Shown: in pieces, positions 35,249 through 44,113 of the stretch
Layout of the letters: each line of letters opens with the position of its first letter
Numbering within the stretch: the first letter of the stretch is position 1
Source of the DNA: Pyricularia pennisetigena
Taxonomy: Eukaryota > Ascomycota > Sordariomycetes > Magnaporthales > Pyriculariaceae
Assembly (NCBI RefSeq): GCF_004337985.1
Contig: NC_043742.1
Span: 7,130,641-7,194,640 of the forward strand
DNA length: 64,000 bases
Reading direction: 5' to 3'
Position numbers and translations under genes: made by a program
The notes under the pieces: generated by a model
What the model was told of the DNA's origin: nothing
The model's input: the letters and a program-made list of their open reading frames with translations, nothing else
The model's database searches: none

Positions 35249-35869
35249 TCAGACCGGATGGGCCGCGCGCTTTTTTCTGCCCTTTTCTGCTAATCTGTCG
35301 CTCCCCAACTTCTCGCCGGTTTTTTCCATGAGCTTCCCAAGCTTGCTGTCGCCGTTTCGAGTGTCTGTTGTCGCATCACCCTCTCCGGAGACTTGTGGAT
35401 AAGCCGTACCACTCAGTCCGTCCCGATTGGCATGATAGTCCTCCACGACACTCTCGTCATCGTCATCACTCTCGTATCCTTGAGCCTCTCTGGCTTGCTG
35501 GACTTCCTCTGGGTGGTCCCTGATCCATTTTTCCGTTACCAGGGGAAATGATCGGCCCGAGGAGCCATCGTATGAAGCTCCGTTGGTGCTCGACATGGAG
35601 GCTATAGACGAGGAAGTATGTGCTGGGATTGATGGTACGGTCGTGATGTGGATCACTGGCTTTGAAATCACAAACCCTCCGCAGCCTCGTGTATCTTCTT
35701 CACTGTTGGATTTGTGGCCAGCAGGATCGGGACTGAAGCTGTCTCTCTGACCACAACTGGAGCCGGAACTTCTGGCACAACTCTTGGTTCGGGGCGGCGA
35801 TGATGGATCTGGATATGATTGAGGCTCGCCAGGTGGGTCTGACCTGGCTGTAGAAATCGTGGTGGTCAT
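35249..35869 (-). CDS. Uncharacterised acidic, Ser-rich protein with a basic C-terminal helix
   Basis: Single frame of 206 codons from ATG 35869. I do not recognise a domain. The first ~90 residues are Ser/Pro-rich. From Met91 (SSTNGASYDGSSG) on, the sequence looks more constrained: RSFPLVTEKWIRDHPEEVQQAREAQGYESDDDDESVVEDY, an Asp/Glu patch, then a Lys/Glu amphipathic segment KLGKLMEKTGEKLGSDRLAEKGRKKR. The constrained second half suggests that the true start might be Met91 (nt 35599). The repeated KxGxxL pattern loosely recalls small stress proteins, but that is not a call. Confidence 0.7.
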   Translation of the reverse strand: MTTTISTARSDPPGEPQSYPDPSSPPRTKSCARSSGSSCGQRDSFSPDPAGHKSNSEEDTRGCGGFVISKPVIHITTVPSIPAHTSSSIASMSSTNGASYDGSSGRSFPLVTEKWIRDHPEEVQQAREAQGYESDDDDESVVEDYHANRDGLSGTAYPQVSGEGDATTDTRNGDSKLGKLMEKTGEKLGSDRLAEKGRKKRAAHPV

Positions 35870-36648
35870 GTGCTGTCTCTCATATTTTAGTGCAGCTCAG
35901 GAGTATATAAGGCAGATAAATAGATTGGTCGAGACGGGAAGAGGGAAGATCCGCGGCTGTGATGCGGGCTCATGACAGGGTTCTTACGTGTTGTGGTTTC
36001 CGGTCCTCTTCTGTCCTCTTTGCCAAGTATATTGACCTCGAACTGCTGAATCGAGTCATCGTAGTAACGTAGCAGTCTGCTAGGATTGAGAACAAAAAGG
36101 GCGAAGAATAAGTAAAAGAATTACGGATCGAGTCTCTTGGTTATATAGGTAGGTAGGCAATGTTTGGTTGACTATCGGTCTTAGTTGCGTGGCCTCAGAC
36201 TTTCAGACAACACTAGATTAGCGTATGTTGTTGATCACGGCTGCTCTACTGTTGATCCACGACCCCTTTATTTTAAAGCTGTGAGCTTCATCACGCCAAC
36301 GGTAGCCTATCCGGCTCGCCTGTGCTAAATACCCAAAGTAGTGCTAGTGCTACTCAGGACAGACATATGCAAGCACCGCTATTCTGACTTTTAGAGAAAT
36401 ATTTTTGTTGACTTTATGACAGTTTTTTTTTTTTCTCCCAGCAGCCTACGTCCCAGAATAAGATTGATTTACAAAGTTCTCAAGTATCATGTGGACTGGA
36501 ACGGGCACACCCAAATCAGATATGATTGAGGCCGAGGCTTTGATACTGGGTATCTCGTATTTTGTTGGGTGCAAAAGTCGCTACGAAGAGGTCACTACTA
36601 CATCCGAGCATGATACCAAGATGTGCTCATCACCAATTATCTTACAGT
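35870..36648. other. Intergenic region
   Basis: About 780 bp between two minus-strand genes: promoter of the acidic orphan and 3' flank of PEX8. It contains ATAGGTAGGTAGGC at 36146-36159 and a T-run near 36424-36435. No gene seen. Confidence 0.55.
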
Positions 36649-38763
36649 TCACAGCTTGCTGCCTCTTTCCACCTCATCAACAATAGCACCGCTCATTAGA
36701 AACGGAGTATGACCACTCGAATCATGGGCCGGCCCAAACAAGACCATCTCTCTACCGCCCTTGGTCCCCCACCAGGCGACGCCTAGGGCGGCCCTCTCAA
36801 TGTCCATTTCTCCACTCACTAGGACATCCCAAAAGCGCTGTTTTACCACCTCCCTCAAGTCTGCATCCTCAACCTTGTTAAGTGATATCGCAGCAACAGT
36901 AAGCCAGTCTTCCACAATAGACAAGGGCAAGAATGGGAGCGAATCAATTATGGCGAGCACAAGCGCGGTTTGTTCCGACATGGGCGCCGCGATGGCAGGT
37001 GACTCGCCGCTCGCCTGCGCAGCCACAGCTGCGGCAGATTCTTCTGGTCCTGGAGGCAGTGGTATCTTGGCGGCCGCGGTATCTGCACGGAAGCGCATCA
37101 TTTCAAGGAGCGTCTCTGCAAGTTGAGGATGTGTGGCCGAGATTGGGAAAGGTGGTGATATGATTTGCATGATGGTCTTTGTTGCCATGCGAAACTGTCG
37201 AGCTGATATCCGGTTTGGAAACGACTCGGATAAAATCTCTGCATAAGTGGGAACAAGTTTCGCGGTAAGAGGTGCATTCTGGGGACAGCAGAGCACCGAT
37301 AGGACGGCACTGTGAGCCGCCTCAAAAAGTTCAACCATTCGGACTGTCGGCATCGCTCGGCTTGAAGCAGGAGAGATATAAACCATTGCTGGCCGGACAA
37401 TAAGAGTCTCGCACGCATCCGGTGTGAGACCGAGAGGGAGATGTTCGGCTAGAGATAGGTAGAAGAGATCCAGAACTCGATCAAGGGCATTGAGCGGCAT
37501 CTGCCCGATGCTGGCGCTTGGTGGGAAAGTCTGGCGAAGAAGCTCAACACACGCACCACCGTCCTTGGTCAGGATGTCGACGGATCCAAGATATATGAAA
37601 GAATACACCTGGAATGCGCTGTTGCCTGGTCGTGACGAGATGAAGTGCAGGTTCCGTAGGATGAGTAACGTCTTGGACGCAGTGGTCGTTGCGAGTCTTC
37701 TCTGGCCACTTATGCGCGAATCCAGCAAGACTCGCGACACGATTGCCTGCAAAACAAAAGCGCAGGCAAACAGGATGTTCTTTTGCGTCTGAAGCATGAC
37801 CGGCCAGGTACTCTGCGCAGTTTGCTGGGTGAGGTGTGCCGGCGCGTCCAGCGGCTCTAGTTGTGACAGCCTGTTTGCCCTCCAGTGCTGCATCAGTTGT
37901 GTTGAGAAGCTCAGAAGGCGGTCCTGTGCTTGCAGCGCCAGTTGCGAGGACTTTGCGTGCTCGATTGCATAGGCGGCCAGTTTGGCCAGGGGTCCTAATG
38001 ATCTAACCAGGGGCTGCGACGAGACGTGCTGCAGGCCGACAAAAGAAGGCGAGGTCTGTGGCCATTCCAAAAGCCCAAGCCCATCCACTCGTAGGTCATT
38101 ATTTACGCTTGCGCCGATAAATAAGCCGCCATCAAGGCCCTCACCGCCAAACATGGACTCCAGGGCAGCGGGCACCAGTGCGTCGACATCTATCGATGCC
38201 CTTGCCTGCTCTGAAAGCAGTGGAAATGCATAAGTAAGGGCCAGAGCTACGGCAGTCGTTGTAGGTTCTGGGCTGTTTGTTTCTTTGGCGTCGGCCAACG
38301 CTATGCTTGCCGCCCTGGCAACGGCATGCTCAAGGGTGCGTCTCATGGCGGGAGAGAGCGACTGGCGGTGGCTACCTTCGAAGCCTGTCAAGACGCCAGT
38401 CAAGCATAGAAGATGCTGCCAGCGCGCCGACCTATCGTCCGCGCCGCGGGCCACGGCGCGTGCCCAGCCCTCACTTCCGTGTATTGTGTGGCTAAGCCTC
38501 CCGTCTACTTCGGCAGTGCGCACACGCAGGGCAGCCGTGCTGAAAACGGACATGACCCGTAGACAGGTCTGACTCGGATTGGCGTGTGGGTGCCATATCG
38601 CGTGGGCACTGAGGAAGTGTGAGGTGAGCAGCGAAATGTTGAGCGGGTTCGTAAGTGTCGTGAGCAGGGAGACAGTTGTGCCGAGGATCTGGTCCGTCTT
38701 TGGCGCATCGTGTACATTGTGGAGGAGGCCAAGCACGGTTGTCAGGAGCCTGTCTGTCGCCAT
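36649..38763 (-). CDS. PEX8: Peroxisomal biogenesis factor 8 (intraperoxisomal peroxin)
   Basis: Single exon of 704 residues from ATG 38763. It is a largely alpha-helical protein starting MATDRLLTTVLGLLHNVHDA, without membrane segments, ending RGSKL, a canonical PTS1 peroxisomal targeting signal. Length, helical make-up and the SKL end match fungal Pex8, a lumenal-side peroxin that bridges the docking and RING complexes and helps release cargo from Pex5. Upstream of the ATG the frame stays open through a (TC)n repeat (it would read Glu-Arg repeats) but has no further ATG, so 38763 is the start. Confidence 0.86.
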   Translation of the reverse strand: MATDRLLTTVLGLLHNVHDAPKTDQILGTTVSLLTTLTNPLNISLLTSHFLSAHAIWHPHANPSQTCLRVMSVFSTAALRVRTAEVDGRLSHTIHGSEGWARAVARGADDRSARWQHLLCLTGVLTGFEGSHRQSLSPAMRRTLEHAVARAASIALADAKETNSPEPTTTAVALALTYAFPLLSEQARASIDVDALVPAALESMFGGEGLDGGLFIGASVNNDLRVDGLGLLEWPQTSPSFVGLQHVSSQPLVRSLGPLAKLAAYAIEHAKSSQLALQAQDRLLSFSTQLMQHWRANRLSQLEPLDAPAHLTQQTAQSTWPVMLQTQKNILFACAFVLQAIVSRVLLDSRISGQRRLATTTASKTLLILRNLHFISSRPGNSAFQVYSFIYLGSVDILTKDGGACVELLRQTFPPSASIGQMPLNALDRVLDLFYLSLAEHLPLGLTPDACETLIVRPAMVYISPASSRAMPTVRMVELFEAAHSAVLSVLCCPQNAPLTAKLVPTYAEILSESFPNRISARQFRMATKTIMQIISPPFPISATHPQLAETLLEMMRFRADTAAAKIPLPPGPEESAAAVAAQASGESPAIAAPMSEQTALVLAIIDSLPFLPLSIVEDWLTVAAISLNKVEDADLREVVKQRFWDVLVSGEMDIERAALGVAWWGTKGGREMVLFGPAHDSSGHTPFLMSGAIVDEVERGSKL

Positions 38764-38806
38764 TGTGCTTTTGATGTAAGATATCCGCGGCCTCTTTTTT
38801 TTTTCT

Positions 38807-38860
<54 letters not shown>

Positions 38861-39237
38861 CAAGGCACTGTCACTACATATGGTAATGAGTGATGATAGG
38901 AAAACTGCGCCGAGTAGGCGAGATGGGTACCGAATGTCAATTCACATGCAGCGGTCCACCGAGGTTCGCGTGTGGTGCTTTAGGGACAATCAACTACATT
39001 ACCCCACATGTAACCGTGCAGAGGACCCACTACTCTATGGTGGAATTAATTGTACAGTACAGTACATCCCGCCTGAATGTTTGCTTGGCCAAGTCCGATC
39101 AAGGTAACCCTGACCAACTGAGTTCATTGACCAACTCCTACCGACATCCTTCCCAAACCTTACCACGCCAAACCCAAACAAAGCTCCCAGCTGCCCACCA
39201 CGGCCTGGGCATGATTGCCCCGTCGCGTCGCGCAATC
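38764..39237. promoter_or_regulatory. Divergent promoter region of PEX8 and the small membrane protein gene
   Basis: About 470 bp. It includes the (TC)24 repeat and the self-complementary word GTACAGTAC (39052-39064 area). A pyrimidine/purine tract next to the start codon is common in fungal core promoters. No mapped element. Confidence 0.4.
38811..38858. repeat. (TC)24 microsatellite in the PEX8 leader
   Basis: Forty-eight bases of perfect TC repeat, about 50 bp upstream of the PEX8 start codon (GA repeat on the transcribed sense of PEX8), flanked by T-runs. Confidence 0.93.
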
Positions 39238-39924
39238 ATGGTGTTTACAAAGTAAGCCGTCATTTCAGTGATGCATCCTATTTACCTCGTCGAGTAACCG
39301 GAAAACGGCCCACGTTCGCATCATGACTGAAGTATTCTCACCGAAACCACAGACTCTTTGCCCGCGCCGATATTTTTTTCGGCAGCAACCCACCCGCAAA
39401 CTACAAGTCGCCGCCTTTCCCATCGCTTGGCTGGCCATTATATGAAGAAGGGCGCTTTCTTTACGGAGCCCGCGACATGACCGTCTTCACCCTGCTCTGG
39501 ACGCTCAGCATCTACATGATTGTACACGTCGGCGCGGCAGCCCTCGCCATCACCATGCACCTGGGAAAGCGTTGGTCCAACTGGAAATATGTGTGGATTG
39601 TTCCCGTCTTCTACATACTCGTGGCGGGAAGTGAGGCTGTTTTGGCCGGGGGTCTCGTCGGTGCTATGTGCGTGTTGCAGCCCCCTACATCCTCTACCAC
39701 TTCACGTCTACGCTCAGGCAGTCAGCCGGAACCTAGCGACATGATTACCTGCTCATTGACCGAGGGAGCTGGGTCGCGTTTTAACATTTTATCTATGGTG
39801 CAGACTCAGCGCCGTCTACATGTCCGGCCCTTTTCAAATGTCGACATGGATTCCATTCGTATGGGGCCTTGTCAACGTCCTCGTCTTGATCATCTCGTCC
39901 TTTTCAATTCAGGGTGGCTTATGA
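39238..39924 (+). CDS. Small multi-pass membrane protein, conserved-looking, function unknown
   Basis: Three exons, 39238-39251 (14 nt), 39353-39667 and 39804-39924, encode 149 residues. An in-frame ATG at 39211 would add nine (MIAPSRRAI). After LFARADIFFGSNPPANY come three hydrophobic segments: MTVFTLLWTLSIYMIVHVGA, YVWIVPVFYILVAGSEAVLA and WIPFVWGLVNVLVLIISSF. It ends SIQGGL. Clean phase joins and the tidy hydrophobic pattern argue for a real gene. I believe similar proteins are widespread in filamentous fungi, but I cannot assign a role or domain name. Confidence 0.75.
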
Positions 39925-40040
39925 AAATCGGGCACAGAATGGATAAACAAAGCCACACGGGAGGGTGACCTGGTTGGAAGCTCTATTGGTACCTTTGACA
40001 GTACCAGCCCGACCATAATTGTCTTTGGCTCCCCGTAGAA

Positions 40041-40721
40041 CTATGACCAAGATGGCTCCGCCGATACATCAATCTTCTTCAGTAGGCGCGCCGGGTTTCC
40101 CACGACGCACGAGAAAGGGGCGACGTCTTTGGTGACAACGCTGCCTGCACCGACGGTGGATCCCTTGCCGATGGTAACCCCAGCGAGGACGGTGACGTTG
40201 CCACCAAGCCAGCAATCCTCCTCTATAACTATGGGCTTGCCGAGTTCAGGCCCGCGGGTGCCGTTGCGGACTCTGGGGTCCAGAGGATGAGTGCCGCTGT
40301 AGAAGGAACAGTTGGGGCCAATGAGAGTCCTCGCGCCGACGGTGATGGTGCACGTATCGATCCATGTGCTGTTGGAGTTCACATAGACATTTTCCCCCAG
40401 TCTAGACGCCACGAAACGCATGACCGAGGCGCTGTCAGCGGGTGATTGTGGAACCGGGCATATTGGTCACAAAACGCAGCCAGGACAGCTTGAGAGAGTC
40501 TTAGGGCGACATGGATGGGCAAAGTGAAAGGGGGAAATGGCGGGAATTATTACTTCACATTGTAGCCATAGTCCATCTTGGTTATCGGTGTATCAACCCA
40601 TGGGTATCCTTCGAATAGCGCATCGTCCTCTTCAGCTGTGGCAGCCATCGGTGGTAGTGGGGACACATCACCCACCAGCCTATCAAGTAAAGAACCCTGT
40701 TCTCAGATATCATGGATGGTG

Positions 40722-40765
<44 letters not shown>

Positions 40766-41093
40766 AATGAGCTGGGTAGGAAATGGACTCAGAGCAGGGC
40801 AGACAATAGGAAGGATCCCTGCTGATGCCAAGGGAGGGGCATCTTGCGCTCTTCATCGTCAAATTGAGCCAGACCTAGTATGGTTCAAATACTTACTTGT
40901 TGAGAAGCTGAACGAGCTCCCTACGCGAGAGGCCTTGTTTGGAAAGCTCGTTATACTTGTCCCTAGCTATCTGGCATTTTTGCCTGTCGGCGATAAGATC
41001 CGAAACGAAAGCATAGTAAAGCTCGCCAGCAGCCATACGACGTCGATTTTCGGCCGGGTCAATGGGCTGGCCTTCGGGTGTGCGTGCGGCCAT
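40041..41093 (-). CDS. Maltose/galactoside-type O-acetyltransferase (hexapeptide repeat, NodL/LacA family)
   Basis: Three exons on the minus strand, 41093-40897, 40679-40554 and 40431-40041, encode 237 residues. The N-terminus carries the maltose acetyltransferase cap (ENRRRMAAGELYYAFVSDLIADR). The C-terminal half is a left-handed beta helix of hexapeptide repeats, with the catalytic-type His in YSGTHPLDP, then DCWLGGNVTVLAGVTIGKGSTVGAGSVV and GNPARLLKKI. It transfers acetyl from acetyl-CoA to a sugar hydroxyl; the physiological acceptor in fungi is unclear. Intron 1 contains a 40-nt homopolymer. A GTAATA donor ends exon 2. Confidence 0.9.
40724..40763. repeat. Poly-T tract (40 nt) inside intron 1 of the O-acetyltransferase gene
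   Basis: Uninterrupted T on the plus strand, thus poly-A in the transcript sense, about 45 nt upstream of the acceptor used by exon 2. Confidence 0.92.
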
Positions 41094-42418
41094 GGTCAAG
41101 GTACTCGGGGTATATGATGTGTACCTATTCGATAGTAGTACGGCTTGTTTTTAGCGGCAGCATTCCCTTATGCTAAATAGTGTGTGTGAGCAAGTCATCT
41201 TCACTGAAGCCCGCCTAATATTAGAATAGCATACTATACGTAGTTCTAGTCTAGTCAGCAAGAAGAGTTTGGGCTGATTTCGTTATCATGGCCAGGTATT
41301 CAAGGTACTCTCTGGGAAAATACCAAGCAAGCCAGGTTCTATCTACTACATACATGTAGTCCTCACCTGGTTTACGCTTATCTAGGCAGGTACGTACCTT
41401 CTGTAGCCGTTGGGGCTGCGCTTGTCGAATTTGTGTTCGTCTATGGTCCGACTGAAGGGGCCTCGATTTCCTTTCCCTCTTTGTGTCTGTTCCTTTTGCG
41501 ATTGTTGGTGTAATTAGGTTGTTGATCATGAGTGGCCTAGTATTGTCGATCCGCCAACCTGACTGTGGTGCAGAGGTACGTAGTAATCGAGGTGAGGGGT
41601 CAACATTGACGCTCGCCGTTTGCGGAGGTGGACTGCGCTAGACCAAATTGATCCAGGTGCATTCTGGTTTAGTGGGTCAGTCAGGCCCAAAGAAAATCTC
41701 CCGCTCTCCAAATCCTTTGTACCGTCTTGCTGCATCTGAAGTACAGCGTTTGTACCTACCCACAGTACTGTACCTCTGGCCATACACCCTTGTTCGCAGC
41801 CTTGCGCAGGAACAATAACAAGCAATATTTTCAAAAACGGCCTGGCTCACTCGACTGCATTCCTTCCATTCTCTCAAAGCTTGTGAGACATTGTTCAGGT
41901 GGGGATAAAGAGCAAAGCTGTCGCTCGTCCGTCTAAAATACCACCAGCTCAGTTAAGCTGAGCTTGCCTTTCGAAGAGCCTCTTGTTTTTAACTTTGTTT
42001 CCTCAGCTTGGCCCAAAAGCCGCAGGTCAAAGGTGGCTGCCGTGGCCCCGTACATTCCGCCTACCTAGGTACCTTTCTGGCCTAATCACTGCCCCGAGGC
42101 GCCAACGGCGTGACTTTATCACTTATTGGGGAACAATGGATGATGAAACGTCTGGTCAGCGAAGGAGGCGAGTTGGCCATCCTCAAAGGTGAGCAAGCCT
42201 TGCGTTACGTCAACAGAGTTTTACGTTCTCCCCCTTTTCCCACCTTCCCCCTTTCTTTTTTCTCCATCCTCCCCGTCCTGGTTTTTATTGTCTCTCTCGC
42301 CTGCCTCGCCTTCGCCGCACCATCATATTTTTGCTGCTCTACTATTTCATACGGCATACAACGTCCTGTCGCGTGCTTTCGCCCATAACTTGAAAGTGCA
42401 ATCGCTGGCCTTGTTAAG
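41094..42418. other. Divergent intergenic region
   Basis: About 1.3 kb between the O-acetyltransferase (-) and STE14 (+). It holds CTACCTAGGTACC at 42061-42073, TCTAGGCAGGTACGTACC at 41381-41398, TAGTTCTAGTCTAG at 41241-41254 and pyrimidine tracts before STE14 (42228-42330). No gene seen. Confidence 0.55.
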
Positions 42419-43546
42419 ATGGAAGATGGCAATAGGCCGGGGGACAACACGGACGTCAATATGCTGCTGTCTCCTTCCCCTACCAGTTTATCCTCGTGCC
42501 AACCGCCACCCAAAAAGCTGAGCATCAGGGTGCCGGCCTGCTTTGTTGATGCAACTGCAGTAAATGGAAAAGGTCATGACACCAGACACATCTCGTGGGC
42601 GGTTGGCAGCGGCGTCGAGTGCTCTGCGGCAGGTTCGTCGTCACAACCCACCCGCAGACGCCGCTCGAGGCAGTTCTTCGCACCGCCAACCCCCTCGCCC
42701 ATCAACGTCAACGGCGCTGGTCCTGCTCACACCACAGGTCACAAGAACCACGAGCCAATGACAAAGACTGACCTGACTCTTCCTGTCCTCAGCCCCGTCG
42801 CCCAGTCCGCTTCGGCCGAAAACTCACCCGTCCATCCTTATATGCCAGGCCAGCCCAAGTCTCTCGCCGGCATTGCTACCCGCGCCTTTTGCCTGGGCGC
42901 CGTCCTCGCAGTCTCTGTTGTGTCTGCCATCTCCATTCTGCTTTTGACCTCGAGCCCACTTTGGCGCCTTCCCTTCTTTACCGGCGCCCTGGCCACACAC
43001 CACTTCCTCGAGTTCTGGACCACCGCTGCCTACAACACTCCGACGGCCAACGTCGACAGCTACCTCTTGACAGCCAACTGGCCCATGCAGACCATTGCGT
43101 ACGCATTCGCCGCACTCGAGTGTCTGCTGGTTTGCCTCGTATCCCCGAATCGCGCCTGGGCCCCACTGCACACAGGCCCGCTGCTGCTGCTGCTGGGCCT
43201 CATCCTCGCGGGAGTTGGCCAGCTCATCAGGTCTGCAGCCATGATCCAGGCCGGTCTGTCTTTTAATCACATCGTTCAGCAGGCGAGGGGGCCGCAGCAC
43301 CATCTCGTCACGACGGGAATTTATGCCAAGCTCCGTCACCCAAGTTACTTTGGTTACTTCTACTGGGCTCTGGGTACACAGCTCGTGCTAGGAAATCTCG
43401 TCAGCACAATTGCGTACAGTTTTGTCTTGTACCGTTTCTTCTCACGACGCATTCGGCATGAAGAGGAAACCCTTGTGAGGTTCTTTGGAGAGGAGTACAA
43501 CGATTACAAGAGAACGGTTGGGACCAAGATTCCTTTTATACCATGA
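42419..43546 (+). CDS. STE14: Protein-S-isoprenylcysteine O-methyltransferase
   Basis: Single exon, 375 residues. The last ~225 residues form the ICMT core: several membrane helices, HHFLEFWTTAAYN, an AdoMet-site region HHLVTTGIYAKLRHPSYFGYF (R306-H307-P308) and the terminal RHEEETLVRFFGEEYNDYKRTV. It methylates the prenylated C-terminal Cys of Ras, Rho and a-factor-type proteins at the ER. The first ~140 residues are Ser/Pro/Thr-rich and predicted disordered, an extension that yeast Ste14 (about 240 residues) lacks. Met142 (MPGQPKSLAG) would give a protein of ordinary size, so the annotated start needs transcript support. Confidence 0.92.
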   Translation: MEDGNRPGDNTDVNMLLSPSPTSLSSCQPPPKKLSIRVPACFVDATAVNGKGHDTRHISWAVGSGVECSAAGSSSQPTRRRRSRQFFAPPTPSPINVNGAGPAHTTGHKNHEPMTKTDLTLPVLSPVAQSASAENSPVHPYMPGQPKSLAGIATRAFCLGAVLAVSVVSAISILLLTSSPLWRLPFFTGALATHHFLEFWTTAAYNTPTANVDSYLLTANWPMQTIAYAFAALECLLVCLVSPNRAWAPLHTGPLLLLLGLILAGVGQLIRSAAMIQAGLSFNHIVQQARGPQHHLVTTGIYAKLRHPSYFGYFYWALGTQLVLGNLVSTIAYSFVLYRFFSRRIRHEEETLVRFFGEEYNDYKRTVGTKIPFIP

Positions 43547-44113
43547 GGAAAAGAGATAGATTTGTAATTCGGCACTGCTTTATGCGAACCTCATACGTGC
43601 GGTTTGTTGGGTTTTTTTTTGTCCTCCCTTTGCCGGCGCTGGCTTTTCTTTGCTCGCCACAAGTCAATGTAAATTAACGAGCTGGCGTGTTTCACGTCAT
43701 AGTAACTACGTAGGGCCATATGGGCTTTGCGCAAACACAGGGAATGATCCATTATTCTACTGTAAAATCTTCGCATATTCACAGACTCTCTCCAACCAGC
43801 TTCAGAAATCATATGCCCGACGAGTTCACTAGGAGACTGTACCAAAGGCATACCCGTCCGACACTCTTGACTACTAGAATAGATACCATAGTCGAAGTTC
43901 TACCTGTCAGAATTCGTCGCGCGTCGAATTTGCGCACAGCGCACTAAACAGACGATAATACTGCTTGTCTACAACTTGAACAAAGGACATAATTTAAAAG
44001 ATAAGTACGCAGACAATAGATGAAATCAAAGGAACAGAGTCAAACGTTATTTACTATCGACAGTGGAAGAAAGCCCACAGCACGACTGTTTACCAACAGA
44101 AAGCCGAGAGCGT
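43547..44113. other. Convergent intergenic region
   Basis: About 570 bp between the 3' ends of STE14 (+) and the phospholipase C gene (-). No feature seen. Confidence 0.6.

Noticed and set aside
38764..38940. N-terminal extension of PEX8 reading Glu-Arg repeats
   Set aside because: It is a translation of the (TC)n repeat with no ATG in frame; the leader is non-coding.
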